From contig OX393577.1 in NCBI GenBank assembly GCA_947652605.1, positions 69,154,108-69,218,107 on the forward strand: 64,000 nucleotides of DNA, written 5' to 3'. Shown here in pieces: positions 11,407 through 23,090 of the stretch. The position numbers were made by a program, and so were the translations under genes. The stretch comes from Elmis aenea. Lineage: Eukaryota > Arthropoda > Insecta > Coleoptera > Elmidae. The notes under the pieces are model-generated. The model was not told the DNA's origin. It was given only the letters and a program-made list of their open reading frames with translations, and searched no databases. How positions within the stretch are numbered: position 1 is the first letter of the stretch; the number at the start of each line of letters is the position of its first letter.

Positions 11407-12140
11407 TCAAAATTGTTTGCATTTTTTTGATTTTGACCACCATTCGTTCCTCCAACGACCTTGATAGCGATTGTCTTCGTAATTGTATTCTTCTCTGAAT
11501 AACATGCTCCTAATATAGTCTGGAAAACCCTCATAAGATGGGTATGATGGATAATATCTATTATTACGATTGTAGTATTGAGGATTTGCGTTCTCTGTTA
11601 TGAACAGCATAGCAAAGACACACTGCAAAGTGAAAAAATAATCAGTTCCTATTAGTTCTGTCCCACATGCTTAGTTACACGATACAATCAAATGACACGT
11701 AAGTGTATCAAGCAATTAAATATTAATAAATTTAGATAAGCTAATGATCGGTGACTTACATTCAAAAGAATCAGTTTGTTATAATTGTAGCTAAAAAAAT
11801 TATTACTTGAGAATATGATAAAAGTGTTATCTGTACAGAAAGTACACCAAAGCCTTCCAATTTTGCAATAAAAAAATAAAGTCTACAATTAATTTTATTG
11901 GCTTTAGACAAATAGTAACTTAAAAATCGCCTTACCTTACAAAATATTCAAAAAAAATAATAAAGAATGACACGTAGGTATGGGCATAAATAATATTTTA
12001 GTAATAAAAGCTAGTTGTTGATGGACAGGCTAAATACTTCTAGTAAATAGTTAGCATAATTTTGCTGTTTAATAAAGTACATTGCAGGCGCTTATAAATT
12101 TAATCAAATAACTTACAATTAGATGTATAACACCAGACAT
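11407..12140 (-). CDS. P3: frameshifted copy of P2 (79 aa)
   Basis: Exon 1 12140-12117 (MSGVIHLI), exon 2 11622-11407. The signal peptide and core (NPQYYNRNNRYYPSYPSY, then PDYIRSMLFREEYNYED) match P2. A net 2-nt loss near 11455 (GGGCCAGTTGG in P2 versus GGTCGTTGG here) shifts the frame. The product then ends in an unrelated WWSKSKKCKQF tail, while the original tail (NNFDNQY..., ...NTEY) is still readable in another frame down to about 11363. It may still make a secreted core peptide, or be an early pseudogene. Confidence 0.6.
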
Positions 12141-12429
12141 TTTAAAGACTAATGTTTAAATGTAATGATGTGTTGTATGTAAAGTTAAAAAGAAAACCAG
12201 TTCCGCTAAAAAACCGCAAATATTCTCGTTTGTATGATAATTAGTTTTTTGTTTGATTTACACGAAGCAATATTATTAGCAAGTAGTTGTTGTGTTTTTT
12301 ATAATATCAGGTAATGCTGAGAAACAACCGAAAAATGTTGGCCCATGACACATGGTGTCAAACTCTTTGGACACATAATTATTAATAGTACCATAAATAA
12401 TAGCAACCGACATAATGAAAGCGATGTAT

Positions 12430-13485
12430 GAAAAAGCGGTAAATATTGTGAGAAGACGAAATGAAGAATCGGAAGAGTTTGAAACAAAAGAGGGCTTAAA
12501 CAAGGATGCGTGCTAAGTCTATTATTATTCTCAGTAGTCAGTGATGGGGTAATTAAAGAAGTAAAACAAAAAATGAAACCGTTTCGCCTAGGCAACTGGA
12601 AAATGCAAATAATAAACATAATGTGCTAATGGTCTTAGTCGCAGAAACAGAAAAAAAAATGCAACATAATCTAGAAACTCTAAACCAGGAACTGGAAAAA
12701 ATTAGTTTTTTAATTTGTTTTTAATTAGTCATGAGTCCTTCTACTGTTAGGTGTAGGACTGTTGATGTAATATGAAAATAAATACTGAAAAAAACTGAAA
12801 CTATAATCGTTACAACAGAGAACAAAATGCATAACATCATTTTAAATGGGCTTAGGTTGGAACAGGTGGAAAGCTTCAAATATTTAGGAGTAATCATAGA
12901 GAAAAATGAAGGAATGGACGAGGAAATAAGCAAAAGGACAGGAAATCTGGGAAGAATATTAAACAGTACAAGAACAACATTTAATGGAAATTGAGAATCA
13001 CCAACACGAACAAAAGTGGAAGTGGTAAAAAACGTAGTAACTCCGGCACTTTTATACGAAAGTGAAACGTGAACACTCACAAAGAAAAATAATGCAGCTG
13101 AAATAAGATTTTTAAGAAAAATCCATGAAAAAACAAAAAAAAAATAGAATCAGAAATGAAACATATAACAGAGAACAATTAAAGACAAAATCAGTTGAAA
13201 TATGAATACAAGAAAGACAGCTGGGATGATTGGGTCACATTCATAGGATGAAAGCAGCAAGGTTAACCAGAAAAGCCTATGAAGCAAGATCACAGAGAAA
13301 AAACAAAAGAGGTAGACCGAGAAAAACCTGGCAATACGAAGTTAAAAAAGCAGCAGCGGGTAGAAACATCAAATGGAAAGACATAAAAAAAGCTAGCACA
13401 AGACAGAAAAACATGAAAAAAAGTCAACACAACACAACTCAACAGTCCTACACCTTAGAGTAGAAGGACTCATAACTAAATAAAA
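12430..13485 (+). mobile_element. LINE reverse-transcriptase and C-terminal remnant, copy B
   Basis: Copy B repeats copy A (GGGLK-type RT block near 12490) but has lost the bases around the YADD box. It continues at about 12800 with VESFKYLGVIIEKNEGMDEE and VTPALLYESE. At 13210-13400 there is a tail block with LGHIHRMKAARLTRKAYEAR and KNKRGRPRKTWQYEV, the LINE signature also seen near 700. Several stops and frame changes. An inverted copy of its own 3' end (12716-12758 versus about 13438-13485) interrupts it. Confidence 0.8.
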
Positions 13486-14798
13486 TAATAATGATTCTGA
13501 CCCTTTATTTATTAAAGTTAAGACTCAAAAATTATCTTCTAAAATTAAACAAGTACACTTTTTTTAGGGACATTATTTTAAAAGTTTTAGATCTATGCTG
13601 TTGGCTAAAAATTTATTATTTATAAACTATGTAGCAACTGTTTGCACTCAGATGGATAAAAAACAATGTATCACAAATAATAGAAAAAGTAGACAAACTT
13701 TCTGTGTTTTTTTTTTTTCAAGAAAAAAATCAAGAAAACTTTAAACTAACGCAATTTCTTAAACACTTCACACAAACGTTATTTACACAATAAATATTTA
13801 TTATTGTTTAGCTTAAAATGGTTCGATTTTGACCAGGAGGATTTCATGAAAAAAGGAAAAATCAAAAAGCTTTATGCACCCGTCATTTACACACTAAAAT
13901 AACAATTATTTTACCTCAGTTGTCAAATAATCATCAAAACGTTTCAATCAAAATTGCATATATTCAGCTTTCACAATTAAACTCATAGCATTGTTATTCC
14001 ATGTCAAGTTGTTTCTACTTTGAAACCGAACTTAATTGACACTAAAAACTTTTTATACTTCCAGTATTTCAAACTGTTAAATGAAAACTTAACATTATAT
14101 GAATACAATCAATATTAACATTAACTCAGGTTGTTCTTCAAAATCAAAATTTTATTTACATTCATTTTTGGAACGAAATGAGAACCAACTCTACAAAAAG
14201 ACTACTGGTTTAGTTTTTAGAACTTAATTTTAAGAGTCAGTTGGGTTTATTGTCTAGGTCGTCTTCATTTTCAAAGACAAACAACTGCGTGGCCTTGAGA
14301 ACTGGTAGCTTGAGGCTTGAGGTATTCTGTTTACGTTGTAGTGGTTTTAAGTAGTAAAAATTAAATTTGTGCGGAAATATTGAAGTAACGTTTAATTCTG
14401 CTCATCGACGTATAAGAAGAATGCAAAAGCAATCGATGAGAAAATAAGTGTACCAAAAATAATGTACTGATTATAGTTCGATTGTACCTTAATTTAACAA
14501 GGTTATAACCTTGCAACATTAAAAATTTTAAGGGACTGTAAAAATTGCTTTAGGCCATTACTAAACGAACCAAAGGCGGAAATGCATTGATTTGGGTGTC
14601 TTAAACATTTTCAGAAATTATAAAGACCATCCAAACAATCAATTTTTTTCTGAAAAACTTCGCAATGTTAAATTTATCAGACAACGTAATGCAACAATTT
14701 AAAACTAGTCAATAAAAGCATCGATAGATTTAAAAGTATTTATTTTGTATTGTACATGCTGGTATTACAAGTTTTCGTCCACTTAATGTGTAAGTGTT
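13486..14798. other. Intergenic DNA between LINE copy B and P4
   Basis: AT-rich. The 3' part (about 14700-14798) belongs to the P4/P5 duplicated unit. I see no gene. Confidence 0.5.
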
Positions 14799-15569
14799 TT
14801 AAAAGTTGTAATTATTGTAACCGCCAAATTGATTGTCAAAATTGTTTGTATTTTCTTCATTGGCAGAACGGCCAGATTGGTAAGGCCTGTAGAGGAATCG
14901 TTCAAAATTATTTTCCTCCTTGGCTAAAAGGTCTTTAGTGTACTCTGGGATTCCCGGATAAGATGAAAATCCGTTTTGCGGGCTTGCGCCCACTAATGCA
15001 GACAACACCATGGAAAAACACTATAGATTGTAATAAAATCATAATGAAATGCAAATAAAAAACGAAAATCATGCTATTATATAAATAATCTTAAAGTACA
15101 AATCACATCTTATTTTCGAAAGATTTGTTGTCTGAATGCAATATCAGTAACAAAACTCGTCTCTATCAAAAACAGTCCTATTTATTTAAATACTCGTTTT
15201 TCGTTTATAAAACAACTTATTATAACAAATACTTCGATTTGTTTTGCATAATTTGGCAAAATAATGTGCATATAAATTTTTTTTTACCAAAATGTTTCAT
15301 TAGATTAAGAAACAAATTTCAAAAAACTTTAAAATAATAAATGTGAAAGAAATAATTAGCAACCAAAATGCTTATTGAGTTATATAGAATCAAAAAACAA
15401 TAGCCAGGTTAAAGTTTAATTTAAATATGTATTTATTAGAAATATTTAACGTTTAAAAAATGTCATATACAATTATTATGTTTAATGAATCAACATTTTA
15501 CTACAGATACTTGAAGTATATCGATTTATTAAACAAATAACTTACGAAGATGTGTACCACACTACACAT
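14799..15569 (-). CDS. P4: small secreted peptide (81 aa, 2 exons)
   Basis: Exon 1 15569-15546 encodes MCSVVHIF and exon 2 is 15020-14799 after a CTATAG acceptor. The signal peptide ends about SALVGA. The mature peptide starts SPQNGFSSYPGIPEYTKDLL, then AKEENNFERFLY, and ends NEENTNNFDNQFGGYNNYNF. NENT gives a possible glycosylation-like context but not a strict sequon at the family position. P5 is its tandem duplicate 1.08 kb away, about 80 per cent alike by eye. TATA (GAATATAAAG) is preceded by ACACGTTTGAAG. Confidence 0.75.
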
Positions 15570-15875
15570 TTTGAACACTGTTGTTAGAATGTTGTTGTCC
15601 TGTCTTTATATTCTTGCTTCAAACGTGTTTTGTGGAAAATTTGATTGAAAAAAAAAACTTATCAAAAGTTCAATGTTACAGTATAAATATGTCATGCTGA
15701 GGTTTATACTTCAATATAAGGCTGACTATACTTTGACTGTACCATAACTTGGGTTATACTTATAATGTAATGCAAAACTTAAAACTAGTAAATAAAGCAA
15801 TGAAAGAGGTTTAAAAGTATTTATTTTGTATTGTACATGCTGGTATTAAAATTTCGCGTCCGCTTGATTTGTGTT

Positions 15876-16633
15876 TTAGAAGTTGTAATTATTGTAGCCG
15901 TCAAACTGATTGTCAAAATTGTTTGTGTTTTCTTCATTACCGGAATAGCCAGGTCGTACAGGCTTGTAGCGAGGGTCTTCAAAATTATATTCCTCCTTGG
16001 CTAAAAGTTCCCTTATGTAATCTGGGATTCCCGGATAAGACGAAAAACCGTATTGCGGTCTTGCGCCCACTAATGCAGACAACACCAAGGAAAAACACTA
16101 TAAATTGTAATAAAATCATAATGAAATGCAAATAAAAAAAACGAAAATCAAGCTCTTATATAAATAGTCTTAAGTACAAATCTTATTTTCGAAAGATTTG
16201 TTGTCTAAATGCAATACCGGTAACAAGACCCTCGTCTCTTGATCAAAAACAGTCCTATTTATTTAAATATTCGTTTATGAAATAGCTTGTCATCAAAAAA
16301 GTTCGATTTGTTTTGCATAACTTGGCAAAAATGTGCCTATAAATATTTTTTCGCCAAAATGTTTCATTAGATTAAGGAAGTAATTTCAAAAAACTTTATA
16401 ATAATAAATGCGAAAGAAATAATTAGCAACCAAAATCCTTATGGAGTTATATAGAATCAAAAGACAATAGTAGGGTTAAAGTTTAATTTAAATATGTATT
16501 TATTAGTAATGTTTAACGTTCAAAAAATTTCATATACAATTATTATGTTTAATCAAACTACATTTTACTACGGATACTTGTAAATCTATTTATTAAACAA
16601 ATAACTTACGAATATGTGTACCACACTACACAT
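15876..16633 (-). CDS. P5: small secreted peptide, tandem duplicate of P4 (81 aa)
   Basis: Exon 1 16633-16610 encodes MCSVVHIF, identical to P4. Exon 2 is 16097-15876. Signal peptide to SALVGA, mature start RPQYGFSSYPGIPDYIRELL followed by AKEEYNFEDPRY, and the same NNFDNQFDGYNNYNF end as P4. The introns (512 and 525 bp) and flanks also align, so the whole unit was duplicated. Exported peptide of unknown role, no Cys in the mature part. Confidence 0.77.
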
Positions 16634-16649
16634 TTTGAACACTGTTGTT

Positions 16650-17740
16650 AAAATTTTGTTGACCTGTTGTTATATTCTTGCTTCAAACCTGTTTTGTGGC
16701 AAATTTGATTGAAAAAAAAAACTCATCATAAGTTCATTGTCATATTATAAATATATGCCGTGCTGAGGTTTATAAATACTTCAAAATTAATAGACCTGTT
16801 GGTTGGGTTGTATATATTCGATTAATAAATATTATTTAAAAAAAAGAAATTTTTTGATCTCATTTAATTGTTAAACAAGATTATAAATGCATTACTTGTG
16901 TCAGTGTTAAAGTTGCAGAGCACGCAAATTTAAACAGGCTAATATTTTTTGTGATTTTGAATGAAAAAAGCAGTCAATTAACATTAGAAATGATTTACTA
17001 AATAGTATTTATTATAATAAAAGAATAACACCTAATTGGTTTTCGTAGATTCCAAAACTAATAAAGTTAGATCTTTATAACTAAAAATAACACACTTTAA
17101 TATCATAATAAGTTAGAAATTTATTTGAGCACCTAATCAGTTATCTTATTTGTCAGGAATAAATTGTTGTTATGTATATTTGAAACACAAAATATTTGTA
17201 TTTTGATAAAACTATGATTGGTGCAAGTAGGTATATAAATTTCAAACAATACACTATGAATTTCATTATCAAGTGTAATTTAATACATCATGGCTCAAAC
17301 AAGTAAGTTAATTTTTGTAATACAAGTAGTTTACTTTTAATAAATTATTCAATCTTTATTTTTGTTTAGTTATTCTTATATGAAACTTAAAAAAACCACA
17401 AACTTTGGATGCAGTAAGGGCACTGACAAACGAATTTATTGCAATAAAATTTTCCTTGATACCTAACCAATAAAAATAAAAACAAGTGTTTAAAAAATAC
17501 CATGTACATTTATTTAAACACAAAACTTCTACAACTAATAAATTTATAATTCTTTTAATTGTCACAATTAGGGATTGCCGAAAAGGTGTTTATTTCAGAA
17601 TTTTGCAAAGATAAACTTTAAAGTTTTATATTTTAAGCTGGATTTTTTATTGTATGGTTCTGTTTAGACATTTTAAGACTAACACAACTTCAAAGAAAAT
17701 AAATATTGAAACTAAATAACCGCTGGTAGAACTTAAATCT
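16650..17740. other. Intergenic DNA between P5 and P6 with a possible orphan ACS first exon
   Basis: AT-rich, no complete gene seen. At 17231-17302 there is a TATA box followed by a short ATG exon that resembles the ACS first exons (listed separately). Confidence 0.5.
17231..17302 (+). pseudogene. Orphan ACS-type promoter and first exon
   Basis: GTATATAAAT at 17231-17240 is followed 50 bp later by ATGGCTCAAACAA and a GTAAGT donor. A 13-bp first exon ending in phase 1 is exactly the form of ACS5 (MANS plus one base), and near those of ACS4, ACS6 and ACS7. No downstream ACS exon is visible before P6, so this may be a relic of a lost or rearranged copy. Chance similarity cannot be excluded because the exon is so short. 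Confidence 0.3.
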
Positions 17741-17745
17741 TAGAA

Positions 17746-18380
17746 TCATTTGCCATAATTGTGGTATCCAAAATTGGAGTAAATCTGTCCATTAGGACGT
17801 TTTTGCCGATGATGGTGGCGATGTCCATAATTAAAGTTTCCCTGTCCATAATTTCGATTGTCTTGACCATAATTTGGCTTCTTTGGTCTAATATTTGGAA
17901 TTCCTTGTTCATCATTGGTGGTAGATTCTTCATTATTAGTAATGTTAAAATAAAAAGGGTTTTCAAAATTATTTTCCTCTCTTTGCAAAATTTGCGTGAT
18001 ATCTTCGTAGTCGTTAGGATACTGAGGTACTGCCAGGACTTTTATGGCTACAATCGCCAAAATACACTAAAATTATACAAGCGTTATTGTAATATCTGTG
18101 CATACCAATTTTGTAAGCCGTATTTATTTAATTTTATGGCCGACAAAAGTGTTGTATCGGTGAAGCAGATGTCGCAAATTTGAAAACTGTTTATGATCGA
18201 AACGTCAAAAAGCGAATTACAAAGAGGGGTATGGTTAATATGTTTTCGTCAATATAATAATTAGATAATCCGCACTGTATTTCGGGTTAAAAGCACTTGA
18301 TTCAAAAGTAATGTCAAACTGTTTTAGTAAACATATAAGATTTATATTAAACTTACGGTAACTTGTAACTTCAAAGTCAT
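17746..18380 (-). CDS. P6: secreted Asn/Gly/His-rich peptide (114 aa, 2 exons)
   Basis: Exon 1 18380-18357 encodes MTLKLQVT, exon 2 is 18066-17746. Signal peptide to about KVLAV, then PQYPNDYEDITQILQREENNFENPFY. A sequon (NIT) follows the core. The tail has PKKPNYGQDNRNYGQGNFNY, then a basic stretch GHRHHHRQKRP unlike the other members, and ends FGYHNYGK. RQKR fits a furin-type cleavage motif. TATA GGAATATAAAG is preceded by CCAGTTTGTT. Most distal member of the C sub-type (exon 1 like P14, P16 and P18). Confidence 0.76.
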
Positions 18381-18880
18381 TTTAAATACTGACAAGTAAC
18401 ATTTCTCGAGTGCTTTATATTCCAACAAACTGGAATTCTCGATAAAAAAATTACTTGAATCATTTTCTGTAATACACTTTTGTTATAAATTCAATAAACT
18501 CTGCTAAATGGAGTTCAGTAATTGAATTGAAATTAATTGAAACCTGATGGATGATACAAACAAGATTGTAAAACCAGTTTAAATATAGTATTATGCCTAT
18601 TAAGTAGCAGCACTCGTATTAAAATTCAAGCTTACCACTCTCTTGATTTTGTTATTAAAGTTAACACAGTATATTTTAGCAACATTTTAATACCTTTCAA
18701 GTATTATTTTGTAGTTAAATACATGCTTTTTTTATTTATCTCAATTAAAACTACTTATTAATAAATATTTAGACCTACACATAAATATTTCAGTTGTTAG
18801 TTACATGTTTAAATTACTTTATCAATACATTTCTCTTAGCCACTAAAATTATATTAATTGATCTATATTATTCTTATTTA

Positions 18881-19585
18881 CTAATAATATCCGTAATTAT
18901 AGTTTCCATAACCATTATTAGGGTAGGTTTGCACATAATAAGGACGGCTTAGTCCATAATTGGGGTTTCCATTTCCATAATTGGGGTTCCCTTGGCCTAA
19001 ACTTGCGCCAACAGGCTGGTTATTGTTACTAGGAGCATTTGGGTCGGGAACAAAAAGAGGGTTGTCAAAATTATTCTCTTCTTTTTGCAACGTTTCCTTA
19101 ATATCGTCTGGAATTTCGTAGTTATTGGGATATTGAGGCATAGCCATAATATTCAAGGCTAAACAGGTCAATAAACTCTGAAAAATTCAATGATTAAGAC
19201 TAAAAACCTTGCACATACATAATACATTTTAAGAATCAAAACAATTAGTTCTACTGTTGAATAAGCTATAAAAAGTACATTTTCAAAACAGAATGTTTGA
19301 ACTGTTTAAAGTTTTTCATATTTTATTAAGGTGCTTTAAGGCGTATCTTTTTAAAAGTTTGTTAAATCGATTTTTTTTAGCCAAAACGTTACAAATGCTT
19401 ACGAAAATCATTATAAAGATCTTCATTTGCAAATATTGATGAAACCACAAGACGAATTACATCAACAGCCAAATGGTCAATGAATAAATGTGTTAACTAA
19501 GCTCAAAAAATTAATAAAAATATGTGTAAAAACTAATTCAGCATAAAATATATATTAAACTTACAACTTGCAGCTTCAGAAACAT
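18881..19585 (-). CDS. P7: secreted Gly/Asn/Tyr-rich peptide (105 aa, 2 exons)
   Basis: Exon 1 19585-19565 (7 codons, MFLKLQV), exon 2 19177-18881. Signal peptide to ALNIMA, mature start MPQYPNNYEIPDDIKETLQK then EENNFDNPL. The tail has an intact GQGNPNYGNGNPNYG repeat and ends GYGNYNYGYY. It is the intact reference for the B sub-type: P9, P10 and P12 carry the same tail out of frame. It lacks the sequon of its relatives (NAP instead of NAT). Promoter block TACCTGTTTATTAGGTATAT lies at about 19645-19624. Confidence 0.82.
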
Positions 19586-19620
19586 TTTGAACACTGGAGT
19601 GGAGTTAAATTGTTGTTGTG

Positions 19621-19645
19621 TTATATACCTAATAAACAGGTATTT
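19621..19645 (-). promoter_or_regulatory. P7 promoter block: CCTGTTT element plus TATA
   Basis: On the minus strand the sequence reads TACCTGTTTATTAGGTATAT followed by AA, about 40-60 bp before the start codon. The same order and spacing recur at the other P genes, see the findings. Confidence 0.6.
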
Positions 19646-20021
19646 TCAGCACGACCATATTAACTTTGACCGATAGCCCTAATATTAAAGGAAGCTGATA
19701 AAACCCACTCAAATAGGGAAATAAATTTAAGTTGCTTTTACAGAGTGGATTGGAAAAAGCATCCTCTAAATTTTATTTGTCTTTTGAAATAACAAATGGA
19801 TTTAGTTTAAGACCTTACATTTTATTATAAATAATTAACAAGACAATTACATCTAAATTTGTTTTAATAGCACCGCGTATTTTTATTTCAACGTATTACA
19901 CTCTAACTCTTTGTGTCGGTTTTCATAAATATTTAATAAAAATGTTGGTATATATAACGTTTTAATTATTTATCTAATACTTTATATCTTATGCAAAATG
20001 TTTCAAATATAATTAATATTA

Positions 20022-20506
20022 TTAATAATTAGGCCGATTTTGTCCGTAGCTGGGACTTCCATAATTGGGATTTCCTTGCCCGAAATTTGAGATTCCTGCT
20101 TGATTATTATTAGTTCGATTGTCACCGTAGATGTGACTTTCAAAATTATTTTCTTCTTTTTGAAGCATTTCTTTGATATGGTCTGAATTTTCATTGGGAT
20201 ATTGGGACCTAGCCTTAATATTCAAAGCTAAAATGGCCAAAATGCACTGAAAGGTAAAAAATACAAGTGTTAAATCTGGTTTTTGCGTATAAATAAAACA
20301 CTAATTCAATTAAATTATATATATATATATATTTTTTAATGTCTTCTTGAATAAAATAGTTGTAGTGCAATATGTTGATTGGCCTCAAAATTAAACAAAA
20401 ATAATAAAACTTTGCCATTAGGTTTGATAAAAATGAATACTTAAACGTAAATGTAAAAATTTTAACTGCATTATAAACTTACCACAAGTTGCACCTTCAG
20501 AAACAT
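20022..20506 (-). CDS. P8: small secreted peptide (82 aa, 2 exons)
   Basis: Exon 1 20506-20483 (MFLKVQLV), exon 2 20246-20022 after TTTCAG. Signal peptide to LNIKA, mature start RSQYPNENSDHIKEMLQKEE then NNFESHIYGD. Sequon NRT. Tail GQGNPNYGSPSYGQNRPNY, ending about 20 residues earlier than P13. Reference for the A sub-type, whose exon 1 and upstream 300 bp recur at P9, P13, P15 and P17. Promoter block AATCCTGTTTGTTGGATATT near 20562-20540. Confidence 0.78.
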
Positions 20507-20815
20507 TTTAAAGACTGTTAGAGTTAAAATTATGTAGCGGATTAATATCCAACAAACAGGATTGGCAACATGATCAATTTTTGTTTTTATTTTATGATGC
20601 TACCTTTATTTTTTATTAAAAGAAATAACATCGCATTTGGATTTAACCGTTAAATAATACCAACAGATATAAATGTTTATAAATACAGATAAACACAATA
20701 AAATGTGTTAATCCAATTTGTTTATCATTGCTAAATATTTTAACTTTAACTTTTAATTGCAACATTCAAGACATTGCATCTTTTAGTATTGGTTTTAACT
20801 ATGGGTATACGTATA

Positions 20816-22407
20816 CAGGGTGCACCACGACCATGAGATTATTCGATAGCTCCTTTATTAATGAAAATATCAAAAAATATTTAATACAAATATTGTGCAA
20901 ACCTATTTTCTACATAACCTAAAATTATTTTCAAATATACAGGGTGCTTCGTTTGAGCGGGACATATAAAAATGTAATTTTTTTAAATAGAACACCCTGT
21001 ATATTTTTACATTTTCTTGTAGGGAATTCAATGTTCTTTAGAAATTATTAAGCAAGTTCTATACCTAAAATTAATATTTTTCAAGCTATCTCGATTTTTA
21101 TTAGTATTACTAAGATAATTGAAATATTTTAAAGTCGGCTATGGAGGTAAGTCGTAATTTTTCAAAGAATTTTTAAACAAAAGAATAAAAACAGCTGCAA
21201 CTTTGATTTTAGTCTAATAATGTACCCCTTTTTCCCGAAATTTATCGTATTGTTCAATTGTTCAAAATTTATCCTTGTTCATGTTCTACTCACAGCCGTA
21301 GACGTTGTCTGAAGCTCTAGCACTCTTGATAACATTTCGGGGGTTATACCATTAAAAGCAACACAGTAAGTAATACAGTTGCCGAATACGGAATATCCTA
21401 ATAGATGGATAGGGCGAGGTAGACCAATTTCCTGGCCACCTAGGTCACCTGATCTTACCCCTATAGATTTATTTTTGTGGGGACACATAAAACAGGTGTA
21501 TCAAGACCCCCCCAACAACTGCTGAAGATATGCAGAACAGTATTCGTGTTGCTTTTGATGCTATAACCCCCGAAATGTTATAAAGGGTGCTAGAGTCTTT
21601 CAGACAACGTCTACGGCTGTGTGTAGAACAAGGACATAATCTTAAACAATTTATACGATACATTTCGGAAAAATGGGGTACATTTTTAGCCTAAAATTAA
21701 AGTTGCAGCTCTTTTTATTCTTTTTTTTTTTAATTCTTTGAAAAATTACGACTTACCTCCATGGCCGACTTAAAAATATTTCAATTGTCTTAGTAATACT
21801 AATAAAAATCGAGATAGCTCGAAAAATATTAACTTTAGGTATAGGACTTGCTTAATAATTTCGAAAGACAATTAAATTCTCTACAAGAAAATGCAAAAAT
21901 ATATTGGGTGTTGCATTTAAGAAAAATGACTTATCGATGTTTAAAGTTTCACAAGTTTGACCAAGCGTAAAAAAACACCCTGTATAATATTTTTAAATTG
22001 TAGCTGGCGCAAAGTGTTAATTAATCTATTGTAAATCTAATTTTTAAACGAAATTCTACCGCATTTTTAAATAACTTTAATGTTTAAAAAAATTGAAAGT
22101 GCTGTTTTGCTCAAAAATTTCATAAAAATGTAAATTTTACGAAAACGGTTGACTTAAGGCCCATATAACCTTTAACATTTTTTAAAGTAAATTTTAAGAG
22201 AAATCCAAAAATGTAAAAATATACAGGGTGTTTTATTTAAAAAAATTACATTTTTATATGTCCCGCTCAAACGAAGCACTCTGTATATTTGAAAATAATT
22301 TTAGATTATGTAGAAAATAGATTTGCACAATATTTGTATTAAATACTTTTTGATATTTTCATTAATAAAGGAGCTATCGAATAATCTCATGGTCGTGGTG
22401 CACCCTG
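20816..22407. mobile_element. 1.6-kb foldback Tc1/mariner-type element
   Basis: The ends are CAGGGTGCACCACGACCATG and its exact complement, flanked by TA. Long arms match inversely from both ends (190 bp and more) and again further in (AGTCGGCTATGGAGGTAAG against its complement near 21760). The centre holds a plus-strand transposase remnant with SPDLTPIDLFLWGHIKQVYQ and, after a frame break in a C run, LRLCVEQGHNLKQF. This is the C-terminal DDE-type end of a Tc1/mariner-superfamily transposase, and the left arm contains an inverted copy of it. Related peptide units at about 23400 and 26150 show the uninterrupted site. Confidence 0.8.
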
Positions 22408-22643
22408 TAAAACAATATCAGTGTATACAAATATTTATTTATTTCTTATTTATTTCTTACATCAGCGAATTAAATATTTCTCTTAGCCACTGAAATTATA
22501 TTAATTGACCTATATTATTCGTATTTACTAATAATATCCGTAATTATAGTTTCCATAACCATTAATAGAGTAGGTTTGCACTTTTAATAGAAACGACAAG
22601 CCATAATTGGGATTTCCATTTCCATAATTGGGGTTTCCTCAAC

Positions 22644-23090
22644 CTAGGTTAACCCAACAGCCCGATTATTGTTACTAGTAGCATTTTCTCGTAGGTCGGG
22701 ATAAGCAAGATCAAAATTATGCTCCTGTTGTTGTAAAATTGCAACAATGATTTCTTCTATTTGCAACTTATCTTTGATATCGTCTGAATTTTCATAGTTA
22801 TTGGGATATTGGGACCTAGCTTTAGTATTCAAGGGTAGAATAACCAAAATACACTGAAAGGTAAAAAATGCAAATGGTAAATCTGGTTTTTGCGTATAAA
22901 TAAAACAGTAATTCAATTAAAACCTTTTTCTTAAATGTCTTCTTTAATAAAATAGTTGTAGTGCAATATGTTGATTGGCCTCAAAATTAAATACTTTGCC
23001 ACTAGGTTTGGTAAAAAGAAAAACTTAAACGTAAATGTAAAAATATTAACTGCGTTATAAACTTACCACAAGTTGCACCTTCAGAAACAT
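22644..23090 (-). CDS. P9: chimeric secreted peptide, tail frameshifted (77 aa)
   Basis: Exon 1 23090-23067 (MFLKVQLV), exon 2 22853-22644. The first half (signal peptide, RSQYPNNYENSDDIKDKL) is A-type like P8. The second half (LAYPDLRENATSNNNRAV) and the 3' flank are B-type like P10. It stops at VGLT because of a one-base loss compared with P7. The old tail (GNPNYG-type, ending near 22530) remains out of frame downstream. Sequon NAT is kept. May still be a secreted core peptide; relaxed or chimeric. Confidence 0.62.

Noticed and set aside
12721..13080. 119-codon open frame on the minus strand
   Set aside because: Antisense to the LINE reverse-transcriptase remnant.
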